A stretch of 64,000 bases of DNA, taken from assembly GCA_002310195.1 (NCBI GenBank), contig DBYS01000008.1:63651-127650 (forward strand), given 5' to 3'. Made by a program: the position numbers and the translations under genes. Origin of the DNA: Bacteroidales bacterium UBA1180. Lineage in GTDB: Bacteria; Bacteroidota; Bacteroidia; Bacteroidales; Paludibacteraceae. Below, piece after piece: positions 26,501 to 34,274 of the stretch. The number at the start of each line of letters is the position of its first letter. Positions within the stretch are counted from its first letter, which is position 1. Under the pieces are notes generated by a model. That model was given only the letters and a program-made list of their open reading frames with translations. It ran no database searches and was not told where the DNA came from.

Positions 26501-29174
26501 TATGCGTAATATCAAGTTTGAAGAAGCGGGCACGTATAAGTTCAGCTTCAAGGTGAAAGCTCCTGCGAATACTCAAAATGAAAGTGATTATGCAACTGCT
26601 CACTTGTTCCCTGCAGGCGCTGCCATTAAGGGGGCCACAGCAACAATGTTAGATGGAACCACACGTTCAGGTGGTACAGTAACGGATGTTCCGGCAAGTA
26701 ACATCTATTCACTGATGGGCAAGACTTATCATCAGAATGAGTGGATATGGGTTACAAAGTCTATGGATGTAGAGGAAGCAGGTGTTTATTCCCTTGCTAT
26801 ATATTGGTACAATGCATCAGTAGGCGCACAGAAGGGGCAACCGGTAGCGGTAGATAGTGTGTTGGTAGAGGAGTACCTCTGCACCACACCGAAGAATTTT
26901 GAGTTCACTAACCGTGCGGCTACTGAGGTTAGCTTCAAGTGGTTTGGCGGTAAGTGCAAGAACTTCGAGTATGTGCTCTCACGTTATGCGAACTTGGGCA
27001 ATCCTGCTCTCATAGATGCAGAAGACAAGATTGCGGCCGGAACAATCTCCGATGGCCCGCAAGTGACAATAGGTAATCTGTTGCCTTCGACCAACTATAG
27101 TTTATACGTCCGTACATTGTGTCCAGACGGTGAGACCGATTGGGTTGAGTATGATTTCAATACGCCGTGCGCATTGGAAGAACTGCCCTACACGGAGGGC
27201 TTCTTTGAGACTCCGGAGTGCTGGATCCTCAAATCCGCTACCGTAGGAAAGACCTCTGTTGGTACTTCTGCAGAGCACGAAGACTGGTATCGTCTATTGC
27301 TCGCAAGCGGTGGATATGCTATCCTGCCTGAGTTGGCAATTGACCTAAAGAATGTTGAGGTAGAGATTGGCCTATTCAATACAACCACTAACTTCGGAGC
27401 TGTCTCATTAGGTGTTATGGATAATACCTACGATATGGATACCTATGAAGAGGTTGCATTCTTCCAGACCCAGACCAAACCTGGTAGCACGGGCACATAT
27501 ACCCCGACCCAACTGGAGGTGTTCAGCAAAATGATGAACCTCTATAAGGGAACCGGCAAGGTATTGGCGATCAAGAATGCAACAACTAATGCTATCGGCG
27601 TGAAGTATGTAACGTTGACCGAACTGCCCGATTGTGTTCGTCCGCAGCAGGTAGAATTGACATATCCTACGAGTGATGCATTTACAGTCAACTGGATTGC
27701 CGGAGTGGAAGAAGCTTGGGAAATCAAGCTCAATGATTCGATTATTGAGAATGTGACCGAGAATCCGTACCGCATCAAGAATCTTGAACAAGGTACTATT
27801 TACACAGTAGCCGTTCGCGCACTATGCGATGCAGAGCACACCAGTGAATGGTCGCTGCCTGCAACAATTCAGACGGAGTGCGGTGTGAATGCATTGCCGC
27901 TGTTCGAAGATTTCAGCGGGCTTGCCAAACCGGCAACGACAACTGACCTCAAACGAGTACAATTGACCTGCTGGGACAACATGGTTTCGAAGAACAATAT
28001 TGACTATGTATTCTCTGGAGCAGATCAGCCGTTTGTGCCAGCAAGCAATGTATATGTAGGCGACGTCTGGGTAAGCAACTGGATATCTGCTCTCGGTGAC
28101 TATGCTCAATTGCATTCCTATCGTCGTGATGGGCCTACGTATCGCCACAAGTGGCTTGTTAGCCCGCAGTATGCAATTGAAGGTAAGGCTACCCTTAGCT
28201 TCGATATCCGTTGCTGTAACAACGTAGGAAACGCGCCTGCTCCATCTTCTGACCGCACGATTGTGGCAGTATCTACCGATAACGGAGCTACATGGAAAGC
28301 GGAAAATGCCACCCTGATTACAGATATTGATTCGGTTTATTCTACCAAGTCGGTATCGCTTGACAAGTTTGCGGGACAGACGATCCGCATTGCGTTCTAT
28401 GATGAGAACATTACTTCTTCGCATAAGTTGGGACAACAACCGTTCGTTCTCATCGACAACGTACGGATGAATTGTGCGGATGAGTATCCTGTTGAAGGCA
28501 ATGCTTGTCAAGGTGTTGACTATGAGGGCTTCGGCTTCTCGATTGCGAAGGAGGATATTCCTGTTGCAGGCGAGGACAGCATCTACTACCGCTTCGCTGC
28601 CAATGCACAGAACGGTTGCGACAGTGTCATCGCTCTCAAACTGACAACTCATACTCCTGCACCGGAGGCTATCGTTTATGACACGATTTGCGAGGGTGAG
28701 GTATATGACTTCGGCGGTCAGGGCTTGACCAAGCCTAATCCGGAAGGACAGCCGTATAAGTTGTACGGCACGACCGAATATGGCTGTGACTCGATCATCA
28801 CTCTCTATCTGGCAGTCAACAAGTCGGATACAGCGAAGATTGAGCCGATTGAGATCAAGGTTACGCAGCTCCCGTATCAGGTTGATGAGCACTTCCTCGT
28901 TCCTGCCGAGGCTGCCGCCGGCGTACTTGAGCAGGTGGTTAAAGTGGATGGTTGCCAGTTCAACCTCTACACGATCACTATCAAGGATGTTGAGGACGGT
29001 CTGATCAGCGTAACCGGTGACATCGACCATATCGACATATACGACATCCTCGGCCGCAAGGTTGTGACGCTCCGTCAGGGTGATGCACAACATCAGTTGC
29101 CGACAGGTGTATATATGCTCGTCAGCGTTACTAACGATGGCAAGGTACTCAATACCCGTGCTACTGTGAAGTAA
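20526..29174 (+). CDS. Giant T9SS surface protein with alternating jelly-roll and Fn3 modules
   Basis: Surface protein of 2882 residues. Signal peptide about 1-23 (ending TAWAQ). I count ten jelly-roll-like modules, each starting with a variant of PY(A/Y/S)EDF, alternating with nine fibronectin-III modules, each of the form ...TATVTW...W.(V/L)...(T/S)...L.(P).T.YY.Y(V/I). Each pair is about 250-300 residues. Near the end two GCDS repeats occur (NGCDSVIALKL and YDTICEGEVYDF...GCDSIITLYL). The last ~65 residues form a type A T9SS sorting domain (IDIYDILGRKVVTLRQG, LPTGVYMLVSV). This pattern fits an adhesin or glycan-binding surface protein. No catalytic motif was seen. Base composition shifts inside the gene (AT-rich about 22.1-27.6 kb). 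Confidence 0.88.
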   Translation: MKQSITRSLFVSILMVFALTTAWAQKSVLDESFTGSSLPAGWTAGENWDFTEGNAKFFAPFENGADTLVTPLLSLSELDNVPSAKISYSLAANTDKVNEFKVLYRASADADWAEWKSFAEATDGQVTVKDALPAGLQNIQIAIAGAYKGGGDSRIYSLSVENKTEAADAPTGLKTEDLKTTSVTLWWDACTSPKFVQYNVKISSAKMTDMSATADVVDNVGWMITDEFYELTGLTPNTEYWLYVQYDCGDGDLSPWAELSFKTPCEAISAPFAEDFEGAISGCYTIIEGSTAAEVSGEYAYNSQKAFKSNSAKAAFNYFILPEFNGEVKNFQVSFMAASADGGNTYARTVTIGVCAEPTAESFTEVKKFDLPKGRVWEQIIVSLKGYAGTGKYIAFKLGNEEKENRLFIDDIKIETTSACPKPMFVEVAEITPTTAKLSWTETGNASEWNLVLSTKPLADPENIEPDAAKGEFAGSISANPYTASNLQPNTTYFAYLQAGCGSSEWTSAVEFKTSRPVLFPYSEHFDRMNPDKYTNDVNAVPDGWVMDCRNAHVGGTYYDQQPTASSYNTFVPYVVTSQNHESTAYVNAAMQLKGQSDGTGSTSANVGIAIMPAMPENVTIKDLMVSFWALSTNGTQTIAVGVAKNQDNSLQKGKQLGENITLVNTATIPANEWTKCKVLMKAYEGEGRYIVFSIVPPSTGTPTIYIDDIEIDYAPNCNAVSTLSAEATGIDKATVTWTDASSSTSWTIKVSSTEIDPSSADGDIVAAQTVNAKTYNIEGLSMGKTYYIYVSPICGDAWMNTSVTTLVGLQIPYYNDFTDEYAGTGVNRGPKNWKTGLTNTPSPAASSTYQPYVYGTAWTTPPADVVKNCLRLYNYTTTATGTNGFPYAIMPELLNADAKDLKMSFYAYHNNTTTSANYAAKAGGPFGLLKVGVVKSLDDINKTDQFKKVTEIATIRCAAGKKAEKFIIDFSGYTGDGKYIVFYSDTAKYNDMQIDNLSITLASAPQKITDLTVSAKTETTATFTWTENGNAAKWDVRVFDAEQENPDEGTPAWAEQVTVKTATATGLKHSTQYYAYARSVQDNGNGEWASVSFWTKTGEWSLPYAEDFSEYMATSSYRSLPMYYDLLDVNNASIDGGNVYIYINNLGGDKYLKMQATSTAQYKITTFAFPPFDKPLNTLQMTFIARSDASSTATESAMQTAIDQSHTEIGVLEADGTFVPLYSFKVKTALEWEDHYMNFQSYTGAGGKIAVRMNYNKKNATNAIRLLNFKITEIPECGRLMGVDVTELDSISATLSWNKSKAETKWNLKVSTKKLADPESETADIFDGQMDVQTKTLTGLVGNTNYYVYIQTVDEANACVGDWSSATVFRTLCQLQKFPYYEDFQSYEQTGAGNIPDCSTLSGQDVNHSYIASRGATGNKALYLRQVTKDHHNYFAFPALLVDNVKRLQLNMMVNPGSTTATNYYYYEVGVMTDPDNPSTFVSVKLDSVQGAAATVFNEKKYTFENYTGDEHGNYGTYIALKPLHYKKPTAANYYAGYVYIDEVTIDFIETCFAPSDVKADSMGINGVKLIWSTDDETATHRVRIFDNADAEPNDDTFIAEAVVNKAVAILEGLTGNKKYYAYVRKECGGTDGNSKWSLAYEFKTNCPSVQPIPYADGFESYDAQTIPDCWTALDNGTNAKCRVYATSSSTTYSSAGKNGLYINYASVGGSSGNSYYQSSIVTPELDVDNLNELLVCFDYTSISRAGGILKIEAVSDDTPDAQAIIITQISDMPKDQWKKAYILLKDYYTSVMPYKRLRFTPMAQGTSVCIDELLITKDLNTIIPVRDLKLQMVTENSIKFSFAESTPWIKEWQVAYTFTGGNIADATVKTIAKTEYTIEGLAANTNYDIYVRGNVEGDEWIGPLSATTLQVPASIPYITGFDDDNENALWAMYNVKTVQGAFYPNFWIVGDAAKCAGSGDKALFVTNDSASYEYYTSSIAVSAAASEIWAMRNIKFEEAGTYKFSFKVKAPANTQNESDYATAHLFPAGAAIKGATATMLDGTTRSGGTVTDVPASNIYSLMGKTYHQNEWIWVTKSMDVEEAGVYSLAIYWYNASVGAQKGQPVAVDSVLVEEYLCTTPKNFEFTNRAATEVSFKWFGGKCKNFEYVLSRYANLGNPALIDAEDKIAAGTISDGPQVTIGNLLPSTNYSLYVRTLCPDGETDWVEYDFNTPCALEELPYTEGFFETPECWILKSATVGKTSVGTSAEHEDWYRLLLASGGYAILPELAIDLKNVEVEIGLFNTTTNFGAVSLGVMDNTYDMDTYEEVAFFQTQTKPGSTGTYTPTQLEVFSKMMNLYKGTGKVLAIKNATTNAIGVKYVTLTELPDCVRPQQVELTYPTSDAFTVNWIAGVEEAWEIKLNDSIIENVTENPYRIKNLEQGTIYTVAVRALCDAEHTSEWSLPATIQTECGVNALPLFEDFSGLAKPATTTDLKRVQLTCWDNMVSKNNIDYVFSGADQPFVPASNVYVGDVWVSNWISALGDYAQLHSYRRDGPTYRHKWLVSPQYAIEGKATLSFDIRCCNNVGNAPAPSSDRTIVAVSTDNGATWKAENATLITDIDSVYSTKSVSLDKFAGQTIRIAFYDENITSSHKLGQQPFVLIDNVRMNCADEYPVEGNACQGVDYEGFGFSIAKEDIPVAGEDSIYYRFAANAQNGCDSVIALKLTTHTPAPEAIVYDTICEGEVYDFGGQGLTKPNPEGQPYKLYGTTEYGCDSIITLYLAVNKSDTAKIEPIEIKVTQLPYQVDEHFLVPAEAAAGVLEQVVKVDGCQFNLYTITIKDVEDGLISVTGDIDHIDIYDILGRKVVTLRQGDAQHQLPTGVYMLVSVTNDGKVLNTRATVK

Positions 29175-29185
29175 TATTCTACTCG

Positions 29186-29211
29186 GATAGCCCGATTGGT
29201 TTCGGGCTATC
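29186..29211. terminator. Perfect 10-bp hairpin before the C10 peptidase gene
   Basis: GATAGCCCGA (29186-29195), loop TTGGTT, TCGGGCTATC (29202-29211). There is no T tract on the plus strand. An in-frame ATG falls near the loop at 29196 but the real start is at 29244. It may act as terminator or attenuator between the giant protein and the peptidase. Confidence 0.6.
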
Positions 29212-29243
29212 TGACTAAGCCGTCGGCTGATGGCATTATTAAT

Positions 29244-31652
29244 ATGACTACGAGAAGATTACTCATAGCATTTGTACTATTGGCGGCGATGAATATCGCG
29301 GCGGCGGTGCGTACGCAGGATGAGGCGTTGCGTATAGCGGCGGAGTTCACTGCTCCGTCAGGACGGATGCGTGCTCCTGCACGCTCGTTGCGACCGTCTG
29401 CCATTGCCGCGCAGGACGCTATATACATCGCCGTGAACACCCGCGGCGGATATGTGCTTGTTGGAGCGGATGATCGTCTTCCCGAGGTGCTCGGCTATGG
29501 TGACAATGGCGATTTTGATGCAGAGAACCAATCGCCCGCTTTCCGCTACTGGATGCAGTGTTATGCCGAGGAGTTGGAAGCATTCAATGACCAGCCATCA
29601 CTTATCAGCCGTCAGATGGCGGCTTTGCCGAAGGCTGTTGAACCCCTGATGACCTGCAAGTGGAATCAGTCGGCTCCGTACAACGATCTTGCACCGCAAT
29701 ACAACAGTTCCGGCAGCAAGTGTGTCACCGGTTGCGTGGCGACCGCCATGGCGCAGGTGATGTACTACTACAAGTACCCGACTATGGGTACGGGGTCGCA
29801 CTCCTACTACTGGGTATGTACGGAGCCAGTCGGGGCATCGGCAACACTCTCTGCCAATTTCGGTACTACAACCTACGATTGGGCAAACATGCTCGACTCG
29901 TACCGCTCTGGTTATACTACTGCACAGGCAGAGGCTGTGGCTACGCTAATGTACCACTGCGGTGTATCAATTGATATGGGCTATGGTTCGTCCAGCGGCG
30001 CATATACCGAGAAGGTGCCTGCGGCACTCCGTGATTACTTCAGTTACGATGGCAACTACCAGCGCATACAGAAACTAATGTACCCTGCCGATAGCCTGAA
30101 CAATATCATTTATGGCGAACTGTCTGCTCAGCGGCCGGTGATCATAAGCGGCAGCAATGACGAGGGAGGACACGCGTTTGTGTGCGACGGTTGCGACAAA
30201 CGCGGGTACTTCCATATCAATTGGGGTTGGGCAGGCAGTAACGACGGCTATTATCTGCTTACCGCACTTAACCCGGGCAAGTCGCAGGGTATAGGCGGCA
30301 CGACCAAGGGGTATAACAAGGGCACGACGTTCTTCATCGGTCTGCAACCGCAGAAAGCCGGCACGCCTGCAGCCATTCCGCAGATGGCTACAACCAACAT
30401 CACCGTCAGCAGCGAGCAGTTCAGCCGTTCAACCTCATTCAGCGTATCCATCAGCAAGCTGCAGAACTACGGTCTGACGAATTTCTCAGGCTCGTACGGT
30501 GTAGCACTTTACGATGAGGATGAAACGAACCTGGTGACAGTACTCAAGCAGGAGAATAATTACTCGCTCAAGGCGGGCTACTACCGCACGACAGTCGCAA
30601 CATTGTCCGGCATCAAGATACCCGACAGCGTGCCTGCCGGTACCTATCATCTCTGCGCGGTCTATAAGGATGCCGGCCACGACTGGATGCGGCTGATGTG
30701 TACGCAGGACGACTACTACCGCACCCTGACGCTGACCAACAGCGAGGTGACATTCTATCCCAACGATGCAGCACCTGAACTGTCGCTCGCCGCACCGATA
30801 GCGTTCTCCGAAGGCGTGAACACCGACTCGATACCTTACACAGGCATACCGCTCTCGTTCACGGTACGGAACACCGGCGGTACGTTCCGCGGCGACATAT
30901 CCGCACGCATATACAAAGGCAACTTCAGCAAGGGGCAGTATGAGATAATGGATAGCGTTGTGATTCGGCGTAACCAATCGCTGAGCTCGGCACTGCAACA
31001 GGTGTTTGACGAGAACCTGTTGTTGGAAACGCAGTACAAGATGAAACTCTGCTGGCGTGCCGATCCTTCCGACTCCTGGCACAATTTCGAGCCTGCCGAG
31101 TACGCAGAGTTGCCATTCAAGCTCTACGATCCGGATCCGAACCTTGTGCTCACCGATACAATTCGTTTCGACCGCAATGACAGCGTGCCGCGTAGCAATG
31201 CCACACTCCATTATTCAATCAAGAATACTGGCGCACCTTTCGACGGCGAACTGCAGTTGTCGTTCTATCAAGAATACTTCTCGCGTGGCAAGAGCGAGAT
31301 ACAGACCGTACATATAGGTACCAACGAGACCCTAACCGGCACATTCTCCGGACCGCTGGAGCAGGTAGAGGGAACCTATCAGGTTATCCTGCGGTACCGC
31401 ATGTTGGACGGCGAGGGCTACTGGCAAGAGTTCATTGATAAGAATAACTACAACATCGGTTCTGTTGTCGTGTTCATCTATGATGACCAGCCAGACGACC
31501 CAGGGCCGATTACAGGCATTAATCAGGCAGGGCTGAAGAATAATTCTTCGGCACTGTTTGTGCTGCGCAACGGTAGTTACGACCTCTATCTTGTGCCCGT
31601 AAGCGAAGGTGAAAAGACTGTTTACCACAAAGTATTTGTACCCGCTAAATGA
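29244..31652 (+). CDS. C10 family (streptopain-type) cysteine peptidase
   Basis: Secreted papain-fold protease of 802 residues. The start at 29244 gives a signal peptide ending near NIAAAV; the 29196 ATG would add 16 residues lacking signal character. An inhibitory propeptide of the Spi/C10 type covers about 22-130 (AAQDAIYIAVNTRGGYVLVG). The catalytic domain (about 135-355) has the active cysteine in GCVATAMAQ (C164), the histidine in GGHAFVCDG (H310) and the conserved INWGWAG. The C-terminal half holds several beta-sandwich domains typical of C10 proteases secreted by T9SS (as with interpain and periodontain). The tail ALFVLRNGSYDLYLV resembles a degenerate sorting tail. Its stop overlaps the next ATG by 4 nt. 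Confidence 0.92.
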   Translation: MTTRRLLIAFVLLAAMNIAAAVRTQDEALRIAAEFTAPSGRMRAPARSLRPSAIAAQDAIYIAVNTRGGYVLVGADDRLPEVLGYGDNGDFDAENQSPAFRYWMQCYAEELEAFNDQPSLISRQMAALPKAVEPLMTCKWNQSAPYNDLAPQYNSSGSKCVTGCVATAMAQVMYYYKYPTMGTGSHSYYWVCTEPVGASATLSANFGTTTYDWANMLDSYRSGYTTAQAEAVATLMYHCGVSIDMGYGSSSGAYTEKVPAALRDYFSYDGNYQRIQKLMYPADSLNNIIYGELSAQRPVIISGSNDEGGHAFVCDGCDKRGYFHINWGWAGSNDGYYLLTALNPGKSQGIGGTTKGYNKGTTFFIGLQPQKAGTPAAIPQMATTNITVSSEQFSRSTSFSVSISKLQNYGLTNFSGSYGVALYDEDETNLVTVLKQENNYSLKAGYYRTTVATLSGIKIPDSVPAGTYHLCAVYKDAGHDWMRLMCTQDDYYRTLTLTNSEVTFYPNDAAPELSLAAPIAFSEGVNTDSIPYTGIPLSFTVRNTGGTFRGDISARIYKGNFSKGQYEIMDSVVIRRNQSLSSALQQVFDENLLLETQYKMKLCWRADPSDSWHNFEPAEYAELPFKLYDPDPNLVLTDTIRFDRNDSVPRSNATLHYSIKNTGAPFDGELQLSFYQEYFSRGKSEIQTVHIGTNETLTGTFSGPLEQVEGTYQVILRYRMLDGEGYWQEFIDKNNYNIGSVVVFIYDDQPDDPGPITGINQAGLKNNSSALFVLRNGSYDLYLVPVSEGEKTVYHKVFVPAK

Positions 31653-33256
31653 AACAATTCAGATACATACTAATAGTGTTGCTCTGTCTCGCCACACCGC
31701 TGCATGCGGATGTGAAGAAAGAGAGCCGCCATATTCTAACCACCGAGGCCGGTATTGGTTACTCGGCTCTGCTTAACCAATCGGGCATCGGACAATCATC
31801 CGGCTTAGCGGGAGGCAAACTGCAGATAGGCTATGAATGGAACTATCGCAAGTTGCTCGTGCATACAGGTATCGAGTTCGCTATGCTCAGTGATTTGGCC
31901 AAGGTAAATCCGTTCCGGATGCAGATACCGTACACCATCGGGCTGCCTGCAGGCGAACAGATGATCCAGAACTTCGAGTTTGACCCGTACAAGGTCAGTC
32001 AGCTGATGGGACAGGTGAACATACCCATACAGGTTGGCGGTTGGTTTGCCAACCGGTACTACTTCCTTGCAGGCGCGCGCATAGGTTTGCCGGTGATGCA
32101 TAGCGCCACAACGAAAACCACTGTACATACTTATCTCACCGATCCGCTGCTGATAGGCGAACTGAATGGAGTGCCGGTTCATGATGCCTATACCTCCAAC
32201 GAGGTGGCTAAAAGCAAGTGGGCAGCTGGATTCGTGAACGCTCAACTTTCTGCCGAGGTGGGCATGGTGCTAAACTCGTTCTGGGAAAAACCTGCCACTA
32301 AGGGAAAGGGCAAAGGCAAGAGCAGTTCATCTGCACGCGGCAAGGGAGGCAAACCGATCCTCTACCGTGTGGCATTGTTTGCAGATTACGGACTGACATC
32401 TCTCTATCCCGCTGACAACACGAACGCTCCGGCAGCTTTGACCGAGGTGGCCGAACCACGACAGATAACACTCAATGATTATTTTGCTGCGTCCAATGTC
32501 AAGGTCAACTCCCTGCTGGTAGGTGCGAAGTTTGCCATCCTCTTCCAACTCAACGAGATCAAGCCCGACAAGCCCAAGCCCTCGTACTTCGATATCCTCA
32601 TCACCGATAGTGAGACTGCGCAACCTGTACCTGCCAGTCTGAAGATTTACGACAAGAAGAAGAAACGTACCGTGGTGCGCGATGCCCAGCGAGGCAAGTA
32701 CAGGTATCGTGCCGCTATCAGCGATTATACCATCACTGCCTCCAACGAACAGTATCTACCGGCCTCGCAGGAGGCATCGATTACTGGCGAAGGTATGACC
32801 GAGAAATTGCAATTCGCACTTGAGCGCAAACCGCAACCGGTGATCATTGATACCCCGATCATTGATATACCTGTGCGTGTCGGCACGAAAGTCGTATTGC
32901 ATAACCTGCATTTTGCGACGAACAAGACCGTCATCCTGCCCGAATCAGAGGGAGCATTGGAAGAGTTGTCTGCATTCATGCGCGAGCACCCGACCGTATC
33001 AATCCTCATCACCGGTCATACGGATAATGTCGGTTCCGATCAAGCCAACCAGCGTCTATCCGAAGGACGTGCCAATGCTGTCCGTGACGCACTTATCGAG
33101 CGCGGCGTGCAAGCCGAACGCATTGAGGCGGAAGGCAAGGGCGAATCCGAGCCAATTGCCGATAACGATACCGAAGAAGGACGCGCCAAGAACCGTCGCG
33201 TAGAGTTCACCATCACCGCTACCGGTGACGACCTTGTCGAGCAAGTCACGGAGTAA
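31649..33256 (+). CDS. Outer-membrane barrel protein with C-terminal OmpA domain (second copy)
   Basis: Outer-membrane protein of 535 residues, paralogue of the 11704 gene: signal peptide (about 1-20), N-terminal barrel, CarboxypepD_reg-like domain (about 310-395) and OmpA domain (about 420-522, with HFATNKTVILPESEGALEEL, ITGHTDNVGSDQANQRLSEG and KNRRVEF). It should bind peptidoglycan and fasten the outer membrane. A very basic low-complexity stretch, TKGKGKGKSSSSARGKGGKP, sits at about residues 216-235 in a predicted barrel loop and is absent from the paralogue. ATGA coupling to the peptidase gene and a 2 nt gap to the transporter gene place it in one operon. Confidence 0.88.
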   Translation: MKQFRYILIVLLCLATPLHADVKKESRHILTTEAGIGYSALLNQSGIGQSSGLAGGKLQIGYEWNYRKLLVHTGIEFAMLSDLAKVNPFRMQIPYTIGLPAGEQMIQNFEFDPYKVSQLMGQVNIPIQVGGWFANRYYFLAGARIGLPVMHSATTKTTVHTYLTDPLLIGELNGVPVHDAYTSNEVAKSKWAAGFVNAQLSAEVGMVLNSFWEKPATKGKGKGKSSSSARGKGGKPILYRVALFADYGLTSLYPADNTNAPAALTEVAEPRQITLNDYFAASNVKVNSLLVGAKFAILFQLNEIKPDKPKPSYFDILITDSETAQPVPASLKIYDKKKKRTVVRDAQRGKYRYRAAISDYTITASNEQYLPASQEASITGEGMTEKLQFALERKPQPVIIDTPIIDIPVRVGTKVVLHNLHFATNKTVILPESEGALEELSAFMREHPTVSILITGHTDNVGSDQANQRLSEGRANAVRDALIERGVQAERIEAEGKGESEPIADNDTEEGRAKNRRVEFTITATGDDLVEQVTE

Positions 33257-33258
33257 CT

Positions 33259-34188
33259 ATGCACTGTCACGCATCAGTCCCGAGTAGGGAGAAGGAGATA
33301 TACCGTATAACAATTGTCGGCAGTGTGGTGAACGTACTGCTGACAGTGTTGAAGTTCATAGCGGGTGTGCTGGGCGCATCGGCGGCAATGATTGCCGATG
33401 CCGTGCATTCGCTCAGCGATCTGCTGACGGACTTTGTGGTACTGCTGTTCGTTCGGCTAAGCAGCCGTCCGGCCGATACCGATCATCCGTACGGTCACGG
33501 CAAGTATGAGACCCTCGCTACCACCATCGTAGCCATCGCATTACTGGCAGCCGGTGGCATACTGCTGGCCGAAGGAGCGGAGAAGATCGTTGCCGCCGTA
33601 CACGGCGAGCAACTGGTTATCCCCGGACGCATAGCGCTATGGGCGGCACTGATCAGTATCATAGCCAAGGAGGCGGTATACTGGGCAACCGTCGTTGTGG
33701 CCAAACGTGTGGATTCGACGGCCCTGCGTGCGAACGCATGGCATCACCGCACGGACGCTCTCTCTTCCGTCGCTACAGCATTAGGCATAGGCGGCGCACT
33801 GCTGCTCGGCGGACGTTGGGCTATACTCGACCCGATAGCGGCTGTGCTGGTGAGCATATTCATCATCGTGGCTGCAGCGAAGATGCTCGGCGAGGCAGTT
33901 CAGGATCTGCTGGAGAAAAGTCTGCCGCCCGAGATTGAGCAGCAGATACGCGAGATTGTGCAGACCGACAGCGCTATGAGTGAGATGCACCACCTGCGTA
34001 CACGCCGTGTGGGCAGCGTCTATTCGATCGAGATGCACCTGAGGATGCATGGCAACGTCTCGCTGTACGAGGCTCATCGCCACAGCATGCTGCTTGAGCA
34101 GCGGTTACGCGAACGCTTCGGCGAGCAGACGCTTATCACGATCCATATCGAGCCTCTCAAAGTAAACGGAGTCTATCAGCCTGACTGA
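33259..34188 (+). CDS. Cation diffusion facilitator family metal transporter
   Basis: Inner-membrane divalent-cation/proton antiporter of 309 residues. Membrane helices carry the CDF signatures MIADAVHSLSDLLTDF (second helix, metal-site aspartates), DTDHPYGHGKYE in the loop, and HHRTDALSSVATALG (H and D of the fifth helix). The cytoplasmic C-terminal domain ends with HIEP. Closest in type to FieF-like zinc/iron exporters, but the metal is not certain. It starts 2 nt after the OmpA-type gene; co-expression with a surface-protein operon is unusual and may be fortuitous. Confidence 0.92.
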   Translation: MHCHASVPSREKEIYRITIVGSVVNVLLTVLKFIAGVLGASAAMIADAVHSLSDLLTDFVVLLFVRLSSRPADTDHPYGHGKYETLATTIVAIALLAAGGILLAEGAEKIVAAVHGEQLVIPGRIALWAALISIIAKEAVYWATVVVAKRVDSTALRANAWHHRTDALSSVATALGIGGALLLGGRWAILDPIAAVLVSIFIIVAAAKMLGEAVQDLLEKSLPPEIEQQIREIVQTDSAMSEMHHLRTRRVGSVYSIEMHLRMHGNVSLYEAHRHSMLLEQRLRERFGEQTLITIHIEPLKVNGVYQPD

Positions 34189-34200
34189 AAGACTCCGTTT
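34164..34200 (+). terminator. Terminator of block 1
   Basis: AAACGGAGTCT (34164-34174) pairs perfectly with AGACTCCGTTT (34190-34200). The transporter stop codon lies in the 15 nt loop. The ending TTT fits an intrinsic terminator. Confidence 0.75.
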
Positions 34201-34233
34201 CGATTTCGATAAGACTTCGGTTTGACCCCAATC

Positions 34234-34261
34234 CACTCCCGATGAACAATCGATGGGAGTG
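34234..34261 (-). terminator. Hairpin after the convergent 34275 gene
   Basis: CACTCCC (34234-34240) and GGGAGTG (34255-34261) pair around a 14 nt loop. It lies just downstream of the minus-strand stop and probably ends that operon. Confidence 0.5.
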
Positions 34262-34274
34262 AAAATTCATGCAC

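Noticed and set aside
27822..29093. 423-codon minus-strand frame, and similar ones at 50852-51904 and 62679-63755
   Set aside because: All are antisense to well-supported genes (giant protein, SusC, beta-helix protein) and lack promoters or domains.
29196..29243. Upstream ATG start for the C10 peptidase
   Set aside because: It begins at the hairpin loop and adds a non-signal stretch; the ATG at 29244 gives a proper signal peptide.
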